A DNA stretch of 64,000 bases from Bacteroidales bacterium. GTDB taxonomy: Bacteria; Bacteroidota; Bacteroidia; Bacteroidales; UBA932. The translations under genes and the position numbers were made by a program. Position 1 is the stretch's first letter, and every line of letters begins with the position of its first letter. Below are positions 18,167 to 27,037 of the stretch, in pieces. The stretch is taken from the NCBI GenBank assembly GCA_024691765.1, contig JAILNI010000028.1, positions 1-64,000 of the forward strand, read 5' to 3'. The notes below the pieces were generated by a model. That model was not told where the DNA came from. It was given only the letters and a program-made list of their open reading frames with translations, and did no database searches.

Positions 18167-19663
18167 TTACTGGAGAACTATTTCGAAATCGGGGGTGTAG
18201 ACCATCCTGCGGACAGCTCCGTTCACAAGGCCTTTTCCGGAGACTCCTTCGAAGGAGAAATCGGTCTGCAGGCCGTGTCCGCCTTCCTCGTGCAGCCTTG
18301 CCGCCCATCCGCGTCCGTAACGTGAGCACATGGTGGCGAAGTAGGTGAGGCAGTCGTATCCGTGGAATGCGAACTGGTTGGGTTCTGCCCCGAACAGGGC
18401 CCTGTAGGCCATCACGAAGGCCTGGACCTCGGGCCTGGTGTAATCGGTCTGGTAGGTGGCGGAGATGTGGGAGTCCACGTTGTGCAGGTTCTCCGTCTCT
18501 ATGGTTCCGAAGCTGCGGAGTTTGGAGGGGCCGTAGAGCGCGACAGCCTGCTTCTTGTAGGCCATCAGGTTGATGTTGCGCACTGCGTCGTTCACAAAGG
18601 ATTCTTCCTCCGAAGCTATGAGGTAGCGGGTAACGGCCTTCTGGCTGGACTTGTTGACGAAAAGCGGCTGTATCTGCAGACCGTCGAGCAGATCGTAGGC
18701 TATGGTGGAGTAACGGACTCCGGATGCCTTCAGGGTGCGTATCATCGCGGCTCCCAGTTCGCTTGCGCCCTTGCCTTCCTCGCGTATGAGCACGAGGGAG
18801 TCGCCCGGCATGAGGTCGGAGACCGCCCAGCGTACGGCGTCCTCAGCCTGTGCGGCGGCCGGTGTGGGAGCCTGCACTACGAGGAGGCTGTCCGACATTC
18901 CGGCGGTCTTGGGATCGAGAGGGGAGATGATGTATTTGCCGCGCGGGGCCATTCGCGCCGCCGCGAGAACATCCTTTGCTGCGATGGGGCCGATCACCAC
19001 GTCGGCCGACGACAGGACGCCCGTGGACACGCCTCCCGCGGAGATGTCGTGGGCGTCGACGTTAAGCTTTACGCCCTTGTTGCCGAGATCCCTTGCAGCA
19101 AGCAGTATCCCGGAATAGAAATCCACGCTCTTGGTGTCGGGATTGGCCGCGTCGCCGAACGGGAGGAGTACCGCCACGTTGATGGTTTCCGGAATGTCAG
19201 CCGCGGCGACCGCCGTGCTGTCCTGTCCTTCGGTTAAGCTGCGCAGCATTTCCCTGAGCCCCGGGAAGAGGGAACGGTCCTGGCCGGACTCAGCCGGTGG
19301 CGCTACGGGCGTCTCCGGGCTTGCAGCGGGTTGGGTATTTGCCTGCTGGGCCGTGCCCTGCAGCTGTGCAGTGCCCTGGTCCGGCTTTGCGGCCGCTACC
19401 GGGATGAGCAGCACCTGCCCCGATTTGAGGCCGCTGCGTTCGAGGTCGAGGTTGCGGTTTGCGTCGTAAATGTCCTGGAGGCTCACTCCGTACACCCTGC
19501 TTATGGAATAGAGGGTCTGCTTTGCGGTGACCACGTGGGCGTAGTACGACTTGCCGTCAACTCTCACCTTGTCCTTGGAGATGGTGATTTCCGGCACCTC
19601 GTATTTCTGGCCCGCCATGGGGAGGGTCAGGAAAAGCAGCAGTATGAATGCGAGCCTTTTCAC
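18167..19663 (-). CDS. LysM domain plus periplasmic-binding-protein-like domain
   Basis: After a signal peptide (MKRLAFILLLFLTLPMAGQ), a LysM motif occupies about residues 40-95 (HVVTAKQTLYSISRVYGVS through SGQVLLIP) and should bind peptidoglycan. A Pro/Ala/Gln-rich linker runs to about 160. The C-terminal about 330 residues resemble a type-1 periplasmic ligand-binding fold (INVAVLLPFG, DVVIGPIAAKDVLAAAR). This architecture occurs widely in Bacteroidetes and is topologically reminiscent of LpoA-like regulators, but no ligand is known. The start overlaps the glycosyltransferase stop by 4 bases. Confidence 0.8.
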   Translation of the reverse strand: MKRLAFILLLFLTLPMAGQKYEVPEITISKDKVRVDGKSYYAHVVTAKQTLYSISRVYGVSLQDIYDANRNLDLERSGLKSGQVLLIPVAAAKPDQGTAQLQGTAQQANTQPAASPETPVAPPAESGQDRSLFPGLREMLRSLTEGQDSTAVAAADIPETINVAVLLPFGDAANPDTKSVDFYSGILLAARDLGNKGVKLNVDAHDISAGGVSTGVLSSADVVIGPIAAKDVLAAARMAPRGKYIISPLDPKTAGMSDSLLVVQAPTPAAAQAEDAVRWAVSDLMPGDSLVLIREEGKGASELGAAMIRTLKASGVRYSTIAYDLLDGLQIQPLFVNKSSQKAVTRYLIASEEESFVNDAVRNINLMAYKKQAVALYGPSKLRSFGTIETENLHNVDSHISATYQTDYTRPEVQAFVMAYRALFGAEPNQFAFHGYDCLTYFATMCSRYGRGWAARLHEEGGHGLQTDFSFEGVSGKGLVNGAVRRMVYTPDFEIVLQ

Positions 19664-20793
19664 AGTTTGCCGGTGAATTCAAGGAGAAGATTGCATAAAT
19701 TGTCCCAGCTGAGGCGCTTGAGCTCGTTGTCTATGGCTTTGTGGAAGCCTTCCATGCGGCCGGGAACATCAAAACAGCTGCGCACGGTTTCGGCAATGGC
19801 TTCGGGAGTGGCTTCGTCGGCCACGAGCCCTGTGCCGCGGTTTGCCACGTCGTATCTGAGACTGCCCGTGTCGGTGGCGACCACCGGAACGTCGAAGTTG
19901 TACGATACCGCCACGACTCCGCTCTGGGTGGCGCTGCGGTAGGGGAGTACGGAAAGGTCGGCCGCGGAGAAGAAGTTCTTTACGTCCACGTCGGGCACAT
20001 AGCCTATGAAACTGTGTATTCTGTCGCGCCCGGGGCTTTCGTAAATGAGGTCCTGATATTCCGTGAAATCCCCGTAGGGTTCTCCGGCTATAATCAGCTG
20101 GTAGTCTTCCGGCAGCTTTCCGAAGGCCTCGATCAGCAGGTCGAGCCCCTTGTACTTGCGTATAAGCCCGAAGAACAACAGGTTCTTGCAGCCGGGCCTG
20201 AGCCCGAGCAGCCTCTCGGCTTTTTCTCGCGGCAGCCTGTCGCCGAACTGGTTGTAAACCGGATGGAACAGCCTTATGCTGCGCGCTCCGGCTTCCGGAC
20301 CGAGCAGGCTCGCGAGAGAGACGGCACCCTCTTCGCCGAGGGTGACGTAGCCGTCACAGCCGCTCAGGAAATACTTCGTAAGGGGCTTGTCCCAGAAATG
20401 GGGCTCGTGAGGAATCACGTTGTGCAGGATTCCCACCACTTTCACGCCCCTGCGCCTGAGATAATGCGCCACCCTGCCCATGGAAGGCCCGAAGAAGCTC
20501 ATCCACCAGCAGATGTATACCACGTCCGGCTCCCACTGGAGTATCTTCCGGGCAGTGGCTCCCCATGAGAAGGGATTCATGCTGTCAAGCGTCCTGGTGG
20601 ACGGCACCATGGTGGAATCGTCCTCCGGCGATACGAACTGCGTGGTTCCGGGGAAAAGGACCGAGGGATACTGCCTGCTGAAATTGAAAGCGCGCACTTC
20701 ATTCCCTTCCGCCAGCCCGAGGTACATGCATGCACCGAACTGGGAGATACCGCCCCTGTAGGGGTAGAAACAGGAAAGAATCGCGATTCTCAA
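19660..20793 (-). CDS. GT4-family glycosyltransferase
   Basis: The 377-residue protein has the GT-B arrangement: an N-terminal Rossmann domain (RIAILSCFYPYRGGISQFG) and a C-terminal nucleotide-sugar-binding domain with LLFFGLIRKYKGLDLLIEAF and PYRSATQSGVVAVSYNFDVP, where GT4 enzymes usually place the donor-binding E-x7-E region. No membrane segment is seen. It lies between an OmpH-like lipoprotein and a LysM protein, suggesting envelope glycan synthesis. Donor and acceptor are unknown. Confidence 0.88.
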   Translation of the reverse strand: MRIAILSCFYPYRGGISQFGACMYLGLAEGNEVRAFNFSRQYPSVLFPGTTQFVSPEDDSTMVPSTRTLDSMNPFSWGATARKILQWEPDVVYICWWMSFFGPSMGRVAHYLRRRGVKVVGILHNVIPHEPHFWDKPLTKYFLSGCDGYVTLGEEGAVSLASLLGPEAGARSIRLFHPVYNQFGDRLPREKAERLLGLRPGCKNLLFFGLIRKYKGLDLLIEAFGKLPEDYQLIIAGEPYGDFTEYQDLIYESPGRDRIHSFIGYVPDVDVKNFFSAADLSVLPYRSATQSGVVAVSYNFDVPVVATDTGSLRYDVANRGTGLVADEATPEAIAETVRSCFDVPGRMEGFHKAIDNELKRLSWDNLCNLLLEFTGKL

Positions 20794-20799
20794 AACAGT

Positions 20800-21408
20800 T
20801 TACTTCTTTTCGCCCTTGGTCTTGACGTATTCGGCGTTGAGGCCGGCGAGTATCTCGTCGGTGATGTCGAGCTCGGGATCCGCCACCGTGACGGGAGCGG
20901 TGAGTATGTTGCCCTGGGTGGTGAGTATCATCGCGTACTGCTTCTCAGCGTTGAACTTCACGAGGAAGGTCTGGATGGCGTCGGCGATCTGGTTCATCAT
21001 CACTGTCTGCTCCTCGGCTATTTCCTGCTGCTTCTGGGCTGCGTACTGCTGGAAGTCGTTCTGGCGCTTCTGGAGGTCGCCGCTCTGGACTTCGGCCACG
21101 CTGCGGGTAAGGAGGCCCTTGTCGATCTTGTCCTGGAAGGCCTTGATGTCCTTCTCGAGTTTGCTGCCGCGGCGGTTCACTTCCTGGTTGATGCTGCCCA
21201 CCTTGGTCTCCACAACGCTGCGGAGGTCGTTGGCCATGTCGTACTCGTCGAGCACGCGGTCCAGGTTGAAGTAAACGATGTCTCCCTTTCCGGCAGCGGC
21301 CTCGGCGGCTTCGCCTTCTGCGGCCTGGGCGGACTTGGGATTGTTGCAGGATACTGCGAGCATGCCGGCGACGGCCAGGATGCCGAGGAATAATGTAGTG
21401 CGTTTCAT
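20800..21408 (-). CDS. OmpH/Skp-like lipoprotein chaperone
   Basis: The signal MKRTTLFLGILAVAGMLAVSC ends in a lipobox Cys. After an Ala/Glu-rich linker come an Skp-type strand (IVYFNLDRVLDEY), long charged helices (about 75-150) and a C-terminal strand region (YAMILTTQGNILTAP). OmpH/Skp proteins escort unfolded outer-membrane proteins through the periplasm. A second, non-lipidated OmpH lies downstream of bamA at 26429, so this organism has at least two. The glycosyltransferase follows 6 bases downstream. Confidence 0.85.
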   Translation of the reverse strand: MKRTTLFLGILAVAGMLAVSCNNPKSAQAAEGEAAEAAAGKGDIVYFNLDRVLDEYDMANDLRSVVETKVGSINQEVNRRGSKLEKDIKAFQDKIDKGLLTRSVAEVQSGDLQKRQNDFQQYAAQKQQEIAEEQTVMMNQIADAIQTFLVKFNAEKQYAMILTTQGNILTAPVTVADPELDITDEILAGLNAEYVKTKGEKK

Positions 21409-21432
21409 AGACTATGAATGTGAATAATTATG

Positions 21433-21440
21433 CAAAAGTA
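21433..21440 (-). promoter_or_regulatory. Candidate -7 promoter box for the OmpH lipoprotein operon
   Basis: TACTTTTG on the - strand matches TAnnTTTG and lies 24 bases before the start codon, in the 43-base gap after pdxJ. The -33 region is not recognisable. Confidence 0.4.
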
Positions 21441-21451
21441 CGAAAAAACTT

Positions 21452-22168
21452 TTAACCCCTGGCTTCTTCCAGGTAACGCTTCACGGTTTGCTCAAGGCCG
21501 AGGTAAAGGGCGTCGCTTATCACGGCGTGTCCTATGGACACCTCGTCCGTCCAGGGGATGGTGCGGATGAAGAAGCGGAGGTTGTCCAGGTTGAGGTCGT
21601 GCCCCGCGTTGAGGCCGAGTCCCGCTTCGCGCGCCGCCTTAGCCGCAGCGAGGTAGGGGGCGATAGCCGCATCCGGGCCGGAGGGGAAGCGCTCCGCATA
21701 GGCCGCGGTGTAGAGTTCCACCCTGTCGGCCCCGCATTCCGCGGCTGCATAAGCCTGCTCCGGAACGGGGTCTATGAAGATGGAAACCCTTATGCCTTTG
21801 GTGTGGAAGAGCCGGCACATCTGCGTGAGGAACTCTTTGTTTTCCAGGCAGTTCCATCCGGCGTTGGAGGTGATGGCGCCCGGCCCGTCGGGAACGAGGG
21901 TGACCTGCGTCGGGACCACTTCCATCACGAGTTCACGGAAGCTCTCAATCGGATTGCCCTCTATGTTGAATTCGGTGCGCAGGAGCGGCCTCAGGGCCCT
22001 CACGTCGGAATAGCGTATGTGCCTTTCGTCCGGACGCGGATGCACCGTGATGCCTTCGGCTCCGAAGCTTTCGATGTCGAGCGCCGCCTTGAGCACGTCG
22101 GGCACGTTGCCGCCCCGTGCATTGCGAAGGGTGGCTATTTTGTTGATATTGACGCTAAGTCTGGCCAT
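21452..22168 (-). CDS. pdxJ: Pyridoxine 5'-phosphate synthase
   Basis: The 238-residue TIM-barrel enzyme joins 1-deoxyxylulose 5-phosphate with 3-amino-2-oxopropyl phosphate to make pyridoxine 5'-phosphate. Signature stretches are [46 protein letters not shown] and [11 protein letters not shown]. Length fits the family. It is transcribed away from nadK, and the two promoters face each other within about 65 bases. Confidence 0.97.
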   Translation of the reverse strand: MARLSVNINKIATLRNARGGNVPDVLKAALDIESFGAEGITVHPRPDERHIRYSDVRALRPLLRTEFNIEGNPIESFRELVMEVVPTQVTLVPDGPGAITSNAGWNCLENKEFLTQMCRLFHTKGIRVSIFIDPVPEQAYAAAECGADRVELYTAAYAERFPSGPDAAIAPYLAAAKAAREAGLGLNAGHDLNLDNLRFFIRTIPWTDEVSIGHAVISDALYLGLEQTVKRYLEEARG

Positions 22169-22175
22169 TTCTTTA

Positions 22176-22183
22176 CAAAAGTA
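22176..22183 (-). promoter_or_regulatory. Candidate -7 promoter box for pdxJ
   Basis: TACTTTTG on the - strand ends 7 bases before the pdxJ ATG, implying a leader of only a few bases. No clear -33 element. Confidence 0.4.
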
Positions 22184-22217
22184 GCAAATTCCGTGCTGAA
22201 ATTCCTAAAATAATTGG

Positions 22218-22225
22218 TATTTTTG
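22218..22225 (+). promoter_or_regulatory. Candidate -7 promoter box for nadK
   Basis: TATTTTTG matches TAnnTTTG and ends 9 bases before the nadK ATG at 22235. It is 34 bases from the divergent pdxJ box, so the upstream elements of the two promoters must overlap. The -33 element is weak. Confidence 0.45.
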
Positions 22226-22234
22226 TCCTCTATA

Positions 22235-23053
22235 ATGAAAATAGGATACCACATAGAGAATCCCTCCATCTCCGGCGACCCGCGCTTCAAGGCCGTAATG
22301 GCCGCGTTGCAGGGCGGAGGCGCGGAACTCTATGCGCTTCGCAGCCGTAAAGACATACTCCCCGGCACCGCAATGGTGCTGAGCCTCGGAGGCGACGGAA
22401 CCTTCCTGAGCACGGCACATCTGGTGGCCGAGGAAGGCCTTCCCATCCTTGGAGTCAACTTCGGCCGCATGGGTTTCCTCTCGTACGTCAAGCCCGACGA
22501 TGTGGCCGCCCCCCTGCTGGAGGGCCGCTACAAGGTTGAAGACAGGGCCATGCTGAGGGTAGATGTCGACGGACCAGCCCCGGAGGACTGGTGGCCCTTT
22601 GCCCTTAACGAGGCCGGCCTTTTCCGTTCGGCTCCGGAAACCCTCGGGATTGAGGCTTCCGTGGGCGGAATGCAGCTCCCCACATACTGGGCCGACGGCC
22701 TGATGGCCGCCACCGCTTCCGGTTCCACTGCGTACAACCTCAGCGCCGGCGGTCCCATCTGCACTCCGGAAGCCCCCGTGCTCATGCTGACGGCGGTAGC
22801 CCCGCACAACCTGGGCATCAGGCCCCTCGTGGTGCCGTCCGACAAAAGCATACTCATGAAGGGCACGGCCCGTTCCGGCCGCATGTCGCTCTCGCTCGAC
22901 AACCGCTGTTATTCAGTTCCCACCGGAACAAGCATACGCATATCATCGGCCCCGTTCAGCCTCAGGAGGGTGAACATAGGCCCCGACAACTTCATCGACG
23001 CCCTGCGCGAACGCCTCTTCTGGGGTCAGGACGTCCGCAACATGCCCCGATAG
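22235..23053 (+). CDS. nadK: NAD kinase
   Basis: From ATG 22235 the product is 272 residues, starting MKIGYHIENPS. The nucleotide-binding GGDGTFLST motif, GRMGFLS and the TASGSTAYNLSAGGP signature of the NAD kinase fold are intact. It makes NADP from NAD and ATP (or polyphosphate). In-frame TTG and GTA-led codons upstream lie inside the promoter box and are rejected. uppS begins 1 base after its stop. Confidence 0.97.
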   Translation: MKIGYHIENPSISGDPRFKAVMAALQGGGAELYALRSRKDILPGTAMVLSLGGDGTFLSTAHLVAEEGLPILGVNFGRMGFLSYVKPDDVAAPLLEGRYKVEDRAMLRVDVDGPAPEDWWPFALNEAGLFRSAPETLGIEASVGGMQLPTYWADGLMAATASGSTAYNLSAGGPICTPEAPVLMLTAVAPHNLGIRPLVVPSDKSILMKGTARSGRMSLSLDNRCYSVPTGTSIRISSAPFSLRRVNIGPDNFIDALRERLFWGQDVRNMPR

Positions 23054-23054
23054 A

Positions 23055-23738
23055 ATGAAGCCTCTGGAAAAACTCCCCACTCACGTTTCGATCATAATGG
23101 ACGGCAACGGCCGCTGGGCAAAGGAGCGCGGCAAGGAAAGGATATACGGCCACTTCGAGGGGGTGGAAAGCGTGCGCGCCGTAACCGAAGCCTGCGTGGA
23201 ATGGGGCATACCCTACCTGTCGCTCTTCGCCTTCTCCGAGGAGAACTGGGCGCGTCCGACCGCCGAGGTCGAAGGTCTTATGGCCCTGATGCTCAAGAGC
23301 ATGCACAACGAGTATCCCACCTTCAAGAAGAACGGAGTGCGCTTCGTGGTGCTGGGCAACCGCGGGAGGCTTTCCGACGAGCTCAATTCGGAAATCGACT
23401 ACCTCATGGACGCCACCGCGGGCGGCGACAAACTGACCATGATACTCTTCATGAGCTACAGCGGCAAATGGGACATACAGCAGGCTGCGAAGAGGATGGC
23501 CGAAGCTGGTTCGGAAGACCTGGAGCCCTTCCTGGTTACGGCCGGCATTCCGAATCCGGACCTGATCATACGCACCTCCGGCGAAAAAAGAATAAGCAAC
23601 TTCCTGCTCTGGCAGGCGGCCTACAGCGAATTCGTCTTTACCGACACGCTTTGGCCCGATTTTAGAAAGGATAGCTTCCGCGCGGCGCTCGAGGAGTTTG
23701 CCTCCCGCGACCGCCGTTACGGAAAAGTGACAAAGTAA
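23055..23738 (+). CDS. uppS: Isoprenyl (undecaprenyl) diphosphate synthase
   Basis: The 227-residue cis-prenyltransferase has the catalytic Asp in IIMDGNGRWAKERG, the substrate region FAFSEENWARP and the C-terminal RTSGEKRISNFLLWQAAYSEF block. It makes the C55 lipid carrier for peptidoglycan and O-antigen synthesis. It is somewhat shorter than many homologues (about 245) but no motif is missing. The bamA start is 2 bases after the stop, the common Bacteroidetes order uppS-bamA-ompH. Confidence 0.96.
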   Translation: MKPLEKLPTHVSIIMDGNGRWAKERGKERIYGHFEGVESVRAVTEACVEWGIPYLSLFAFSEENWARPTAEVEGLMALMLKSMHNEYPTFKKNGVRFVVLGNRGRLSDELNSEIDYLMDATAGGDKLTMILFMSYSGKWDIQQAAKRMAEAGSEDLEPFLVTAGIPNPDLIIRTSGEKRISNFLLWQAAYSEFVFTDTLWPDFRKDSFRAALEEFASRDRRYGKVTK

Positions 23739-23740
23739 GA

Positions 23741-26353
23741 ATGAAACGACTCCTTACGCTTCTGGCAGCCGCAACGCTCTCGATGGGCCTTTTCGCCCAG
23801 GAGAGGGGAGTGGAAGTCGATTACAACCGCCCTCAGAAATACTTCCTGGGCGGTGTCGAAGTCGAAGGCAACCATTATTTCTCATCCACCCAGATCATAC
23901 AGCTGACCGGCCTCCAGGAGGGCATGGAACTCACCATCCCCGGTGAAGACGTGTCCGCCATAGTCAAGAGGCTTTCGCTTCAGCGCTTCTTCGACGACGT
24001 GTCCCTGGACATCGACCGCCTCAATGCGACGCGCGACAGCGTATGGCTGAAGATCAGGATAGTGGAGCGTCCGAGGGTGTCGCGCTGGACCTTCTCGGGA
24101 GTCAAGTCGGGGGAAAAGAAAGACCTTCAGGAAAGGCTGAGCCTGCGCCGCGGCGGTGAATTCTCCGCCTACGTGGAAAAGACGGCCTGCGACATAATAA
24201 AGCGCTATTACGCCGAAAAAGGCTTCCTCAACTGCTCGGTCAAGGCCGAGGTGCAGAACGACACCATCATCAAGAACGCCATCCGGGTGAACTTCGCCGT
24301 GGACCGCGACGTCAAGGTCAAGGTCCGCGAGATCAACTTCATAGGCAACGACCACGTGAAGGAGTTCAAGCTCGCAAGGAGCATGAAGAAGACCAAGAGC
24401 CGCAAGTGGTACAACTTCTTCCACAGCAAGAAGTTCGACGCCAAGGAGTATCCGGCCGACAAGAAGAACCTTCTCAGCGCCTTTAACGAAGCCGGCTACC
24501 GCGACGCCCGCATAGTCAAGGATACCATGTACTACATCGAGCCTGGCAGGCTCGGCATAGACATAACCGTGGAAGAAGGCGACAAGTACTACTTCCGCGA
24601 CGTTTCATGGACGGGCAATTCGGTCTACACCACCGAGACCCTCAACGAGATACTCGGAATCAACAAGGGAGACGTGTACGATGTGGTGTCCATGGAGAAG
24701 CGCCTCTACGGCGGCGGCAAGCAGAACGAATACGACGTATCCAAGCTCTATCGCGACAACGGCTACCTCTTCTTCAACGTCACTCCGGTCGAAACTAACA
24801 TCCAGAACGACTCCGTGGACGTGGAGATGCGCATCTCCGAAGGCAAGCAGGCCACGCTCGCGAACATAGTCATCAACGGCAACGACCTTACCAGCGAGAA
24901 GGTGGTGCGCCGCCAGGTGTTCACCCGTCCGGGCTATCTTTTCAGCCAGACCGATTTCGAGCGCAGCATACGCGAGATAGCCTCCCTCGGCCAGTTCGAC
25001 CAGGAGGCCATAGCCGACCCGAATACCGGCTACAGCATAGTCCCCAACTCGGTGACCAACACCGTGGACATAGTGTACAACGTCACCGAAAAGCCTTCCA
25101 GCCAGCTCGAACTCTCAGGCGGCTGGGGCGGACACACCTTCGTGGCCACGGCGGGCGTAAGTTTCAACAACTTCAGCACCCACCGCATACTCGACAAGAG
25201 CGCATGGCGGCCGGTGCCGCTCGGCGACGCGCAGAACCTGTCGTTCCATTTCCAGACCAACGGCTCGTACTATACCGCCATCAGCGCAGGATTCACAGAG
25301 CCCTGGCTCACGGGCAAGAAGCCCACGTCGCTCAACCTGTCGGCTTACTACACCCGTCAGACCGCCAGCAATTCCGGCAGCTACTACAACTACTTCTACA
25401 ATTACACGGTCGACCGCATACTCGAGATTTACGGTTTCTCGGCCTCCGTGGGTACCAGGCTCAAATGGCCCGACAACTACTTCGTGCTGTACAACGGCCT
25501 GAGCTGGCAGACCTACAAGCTCACCAACTGGTACCAGGGCTACTTCTTCTTCCAGGACGGCCTGTCGCACAACTTCAGCTACCAGCTGACACTGGCCCGC
25601 AACTCGACCGACCAGCAGATTTATCCCAGGCAGGGCTCCGACTTCTCCACAAACCTTCAGCTCACTCCTCCCTATTCTCTGCTGCGCCGCCATACCTACG
25701 ACGCCAAGGGCAACAAGGTGGCCGTGAAAAGCTGGAAGGATGTCGACTACGACGCCACCGACGCTTCCGGCAACATGCTGTGGAGCTCAGGCGACCGCTA
25801 CCGCTGGATCGAGTACTGGAAGGTGAAGATGAACTTCGCGAACTACACCAAGCTGGTCGGCGACCTCGTGCTCATGACCAGGGCGCAGTTCGGCTACCTC
25901 GGCTACTACAACCGCAACTGGGGCTATTCCCCGTTCGAGGGCTTCCTCGTCGGCGGCGACGGTATGAGCGGCTACAGCACCTACGGCAACGACATAATCC
26001 CGCTGCGCGGATATCCCAACTATTCGCTCACCCCGTACACTACCACCAAGTACAATTCGAACGGCAGCGCGTACGCGGGCAACCTCTACGACAAGTTCAC
26101 CGTGGAGCTCCGCTACCCCGTAATCCTGCAGCCTTCCAGCACCATCTTCGCCCTCATCTTCTTCGAGGGCGGCAACTGCTGGTCGGACATACGCAACTTC
26201 AATCCCTTCCAGATCAAGAGGGCCGCGGGCATAGGCGCACGCATCTTCCTGCCCATGATAGGCCTGCTCGGTGTCGACTGGGGATACGGCTTCGACAACG
26301 CGGACTCCTCGCAGAGGAGCCAGTTCCACTTCATAATCGGCCAGCAATTCTAG
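23741..26353 (+). CDS. bamA: Outer-membrane protein assembly factor BamA
   Basis: A signal peptide (MKRLLTLLAAATLSMGLFAQ) is followed by a series of POTRA repeats to about residue 460 (for example VEVEGNHYFSSTQI, REINFIGNDHVKEFKL, DVSWTGNSVYTTETL, NIVINGNDLTSEKV) and a 16-strand barrel domain ending in a C-terminal Phe (IIGQQF). The barrel contains the family GTR..RGYP-type region as PLRGYPNYSL. BamA inserts beta-barrel proteins, including the SusC and porin proteins encoded downstream, into the outer membrane. 870 residues is normal for Bacteroidetes. Confidence 0.96.
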   Translation: MKRLLTLLAAATLSMGLFAQERGVEVDYNRPQKYFLGGVEVEGNHYFSSTQIIQLTGLQEGMELTIPGEDVSAIVKRLSLQRFFDDVSLDIDRLNATRDSVWLKIRIVERPRVSRWTFSGVKSGEKKDLQERLSLRRGGEFSAYVEKTACDIIKRYYAEKGFLNCSVKAEVQNDTIIKNAIRVNFAVDRDVKVKVREINFIGNDHVKEFKLARSMKKTKSRKWYNFFHSKKFDAKEYPADKKNLLSAFNEAGYRDARIVKDTMYYIEPGRLGIDITVEEGDKYYFRDVSWTGNSVYTTETLNEILGINKGDVYDVVSMEKRLYGGGKQNEYDVSKLYRDNGYLFFNVTPVETNIQNDSVDVEMRISEGKQATLANIVINGNDLTSEKVVRRQVFTRPGYLFSQTDFERSIREIASLGQFDQEAIADPNTGYSIVPNSVTNTVDIVYNVTEKPSSQLELSGGWGGHTFVATAGVSFNNFSTHRILDKSAWRPVPLGDAQNLSFHFQTNGSYYTAISAGFTEPWLTGKKPTSLNLSAYYTRQTASNSGSYYNYFYNYTVDRILEIYGFSASVGTRLKWPDNYFVLYNGLSWQTYKLTNWYQGYFFFQDGLSHNFSYQLTLARNSTDQQIYPRQGSDFSTNLQLTPPYSLLRRHTYDAKGNKVAVKSWKDVDYDATDASGNMLWSSGDRYRWIEYWKVKMNFANYTKLVGDLVLMTRAQFGYLGYYNRNWGYSPFEGFLVGGDGMSGYSTYGNDIIPLRGYPNYSLTPYTTTKYNSNGSAYAGNLYDKFTVELRYPVILQPSSTIFALIFFEGGNCWSDIRNFNPFQIKRAAGIGARIFLPMIGLLGVDWGYGFDNADSSQRSQFHFIIGQQF

Positions 26354-26360
26354 GAAAGGC

Positions 26361-26391
26361 TTGCTAATTGTAACAATTTGGAGTAAATTTG
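26361..26391 (+). promoter_or_regulatory. Promoter for the post-bamA ompH gene
   Basis: TTG at 26361-26363, a 20-base spacer, and TAAATTTG at 26384-26391 form a near-ideal Bacteroidetes promoter. The leader to the ATG at 26429 is about 30 bases. Confidence 0.65.
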
Positions 26392-26428
26392 CATCTTATA
26401 AAAAGCATAATCAAAAACAACAGATAAC

Positions 26429-26992
26429 ATGAAAAAGATTGTCTTGATAGCAGTGGCCCTCGTGGCCGGCATCGCCCTTCAGGCCCAGCCCAGGTTCGCG
26501 CACGTGAACTTCCCGGAACTCGTTCAGCTCATGCCCGAGGCCGACCAGGCGCGCGCTACCATAGCCGCCTCCAGCAAAGAGGCCCAGGAGACCCTCCAGG
26601 CCATGCAGGAAGAGATCAATAACAAGTACTCCCAGTACGAGCAGAAGGTTTCCACCTGGAGCCCCGCCATCCGCGAGAGCAAGGAAAAGGAACTCACCGA
26701 CCTCAACCGTCGCGCCCAGGAGTTCTACCAGAACATACAGCAGGAACTCCAGCAGCAGCAGGAGCAGCTCATGGCCCCCATCTACAAGAAAGCCCAGGAG
26801 ACCGTGAACAAGCTCGCCAAGGAAGCCGGCTACGTGTTCGTTTTCGACCGCAGTTCCGTCCTCTACATCGACGAGGCCCAGAGCGAGGATATCACCGCAG
26901 CGGCGCGCAAGGCCCTTTCCATCCCTGAAGACCGCACCATGGAATCCCTCCAGGCTGAACTTCAGGCCCAGACACAGGCGGCACAGCAGTAA
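26429..26992 (+). CDS. OmpH/Skp-family periplasmic chaperone
   Basis: A signal peptide (MKKIVLIAVALVAGIALQAQ) without a lipobox Cys is followed by the Skp strand RFAHVNFPELVQLMP, a long Gln/Glu-rich coiled-coil hairpin (about 50-135, with EEINNKYSQYEQKV and QQELQQQQEQL) and the C-terminal strand VFVFDRSSVLYIDE. A Gln/Ala-rich tail ends the 187 residues. It should act with BamA in outer-membrane protein transit. It differs from the OmpH at 20800-21408 by not being a lipoprotein. Confidence 0.92.
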   Translation: MKKIVLIAVALVAGIALQAQPRFAHVNFPELVQLMPEADQARATIAASSKEAQETLQAMQEEINNKYSQYEQKVSTWSPAIRESKEKELTDLNRRAQEFYQNIQQELQQQQEQLMAPIYKKAQETVNKLAKEAGYVFVFDRSSVLYIDEAQSEDITAAARKALSIPEDRTMESLQAELQAQTQAAQQ

Positions 26993-27037
26993 CCCACAGA
27001 AACGGCAGTACACCTAAACTAATTAACTAACGACATA

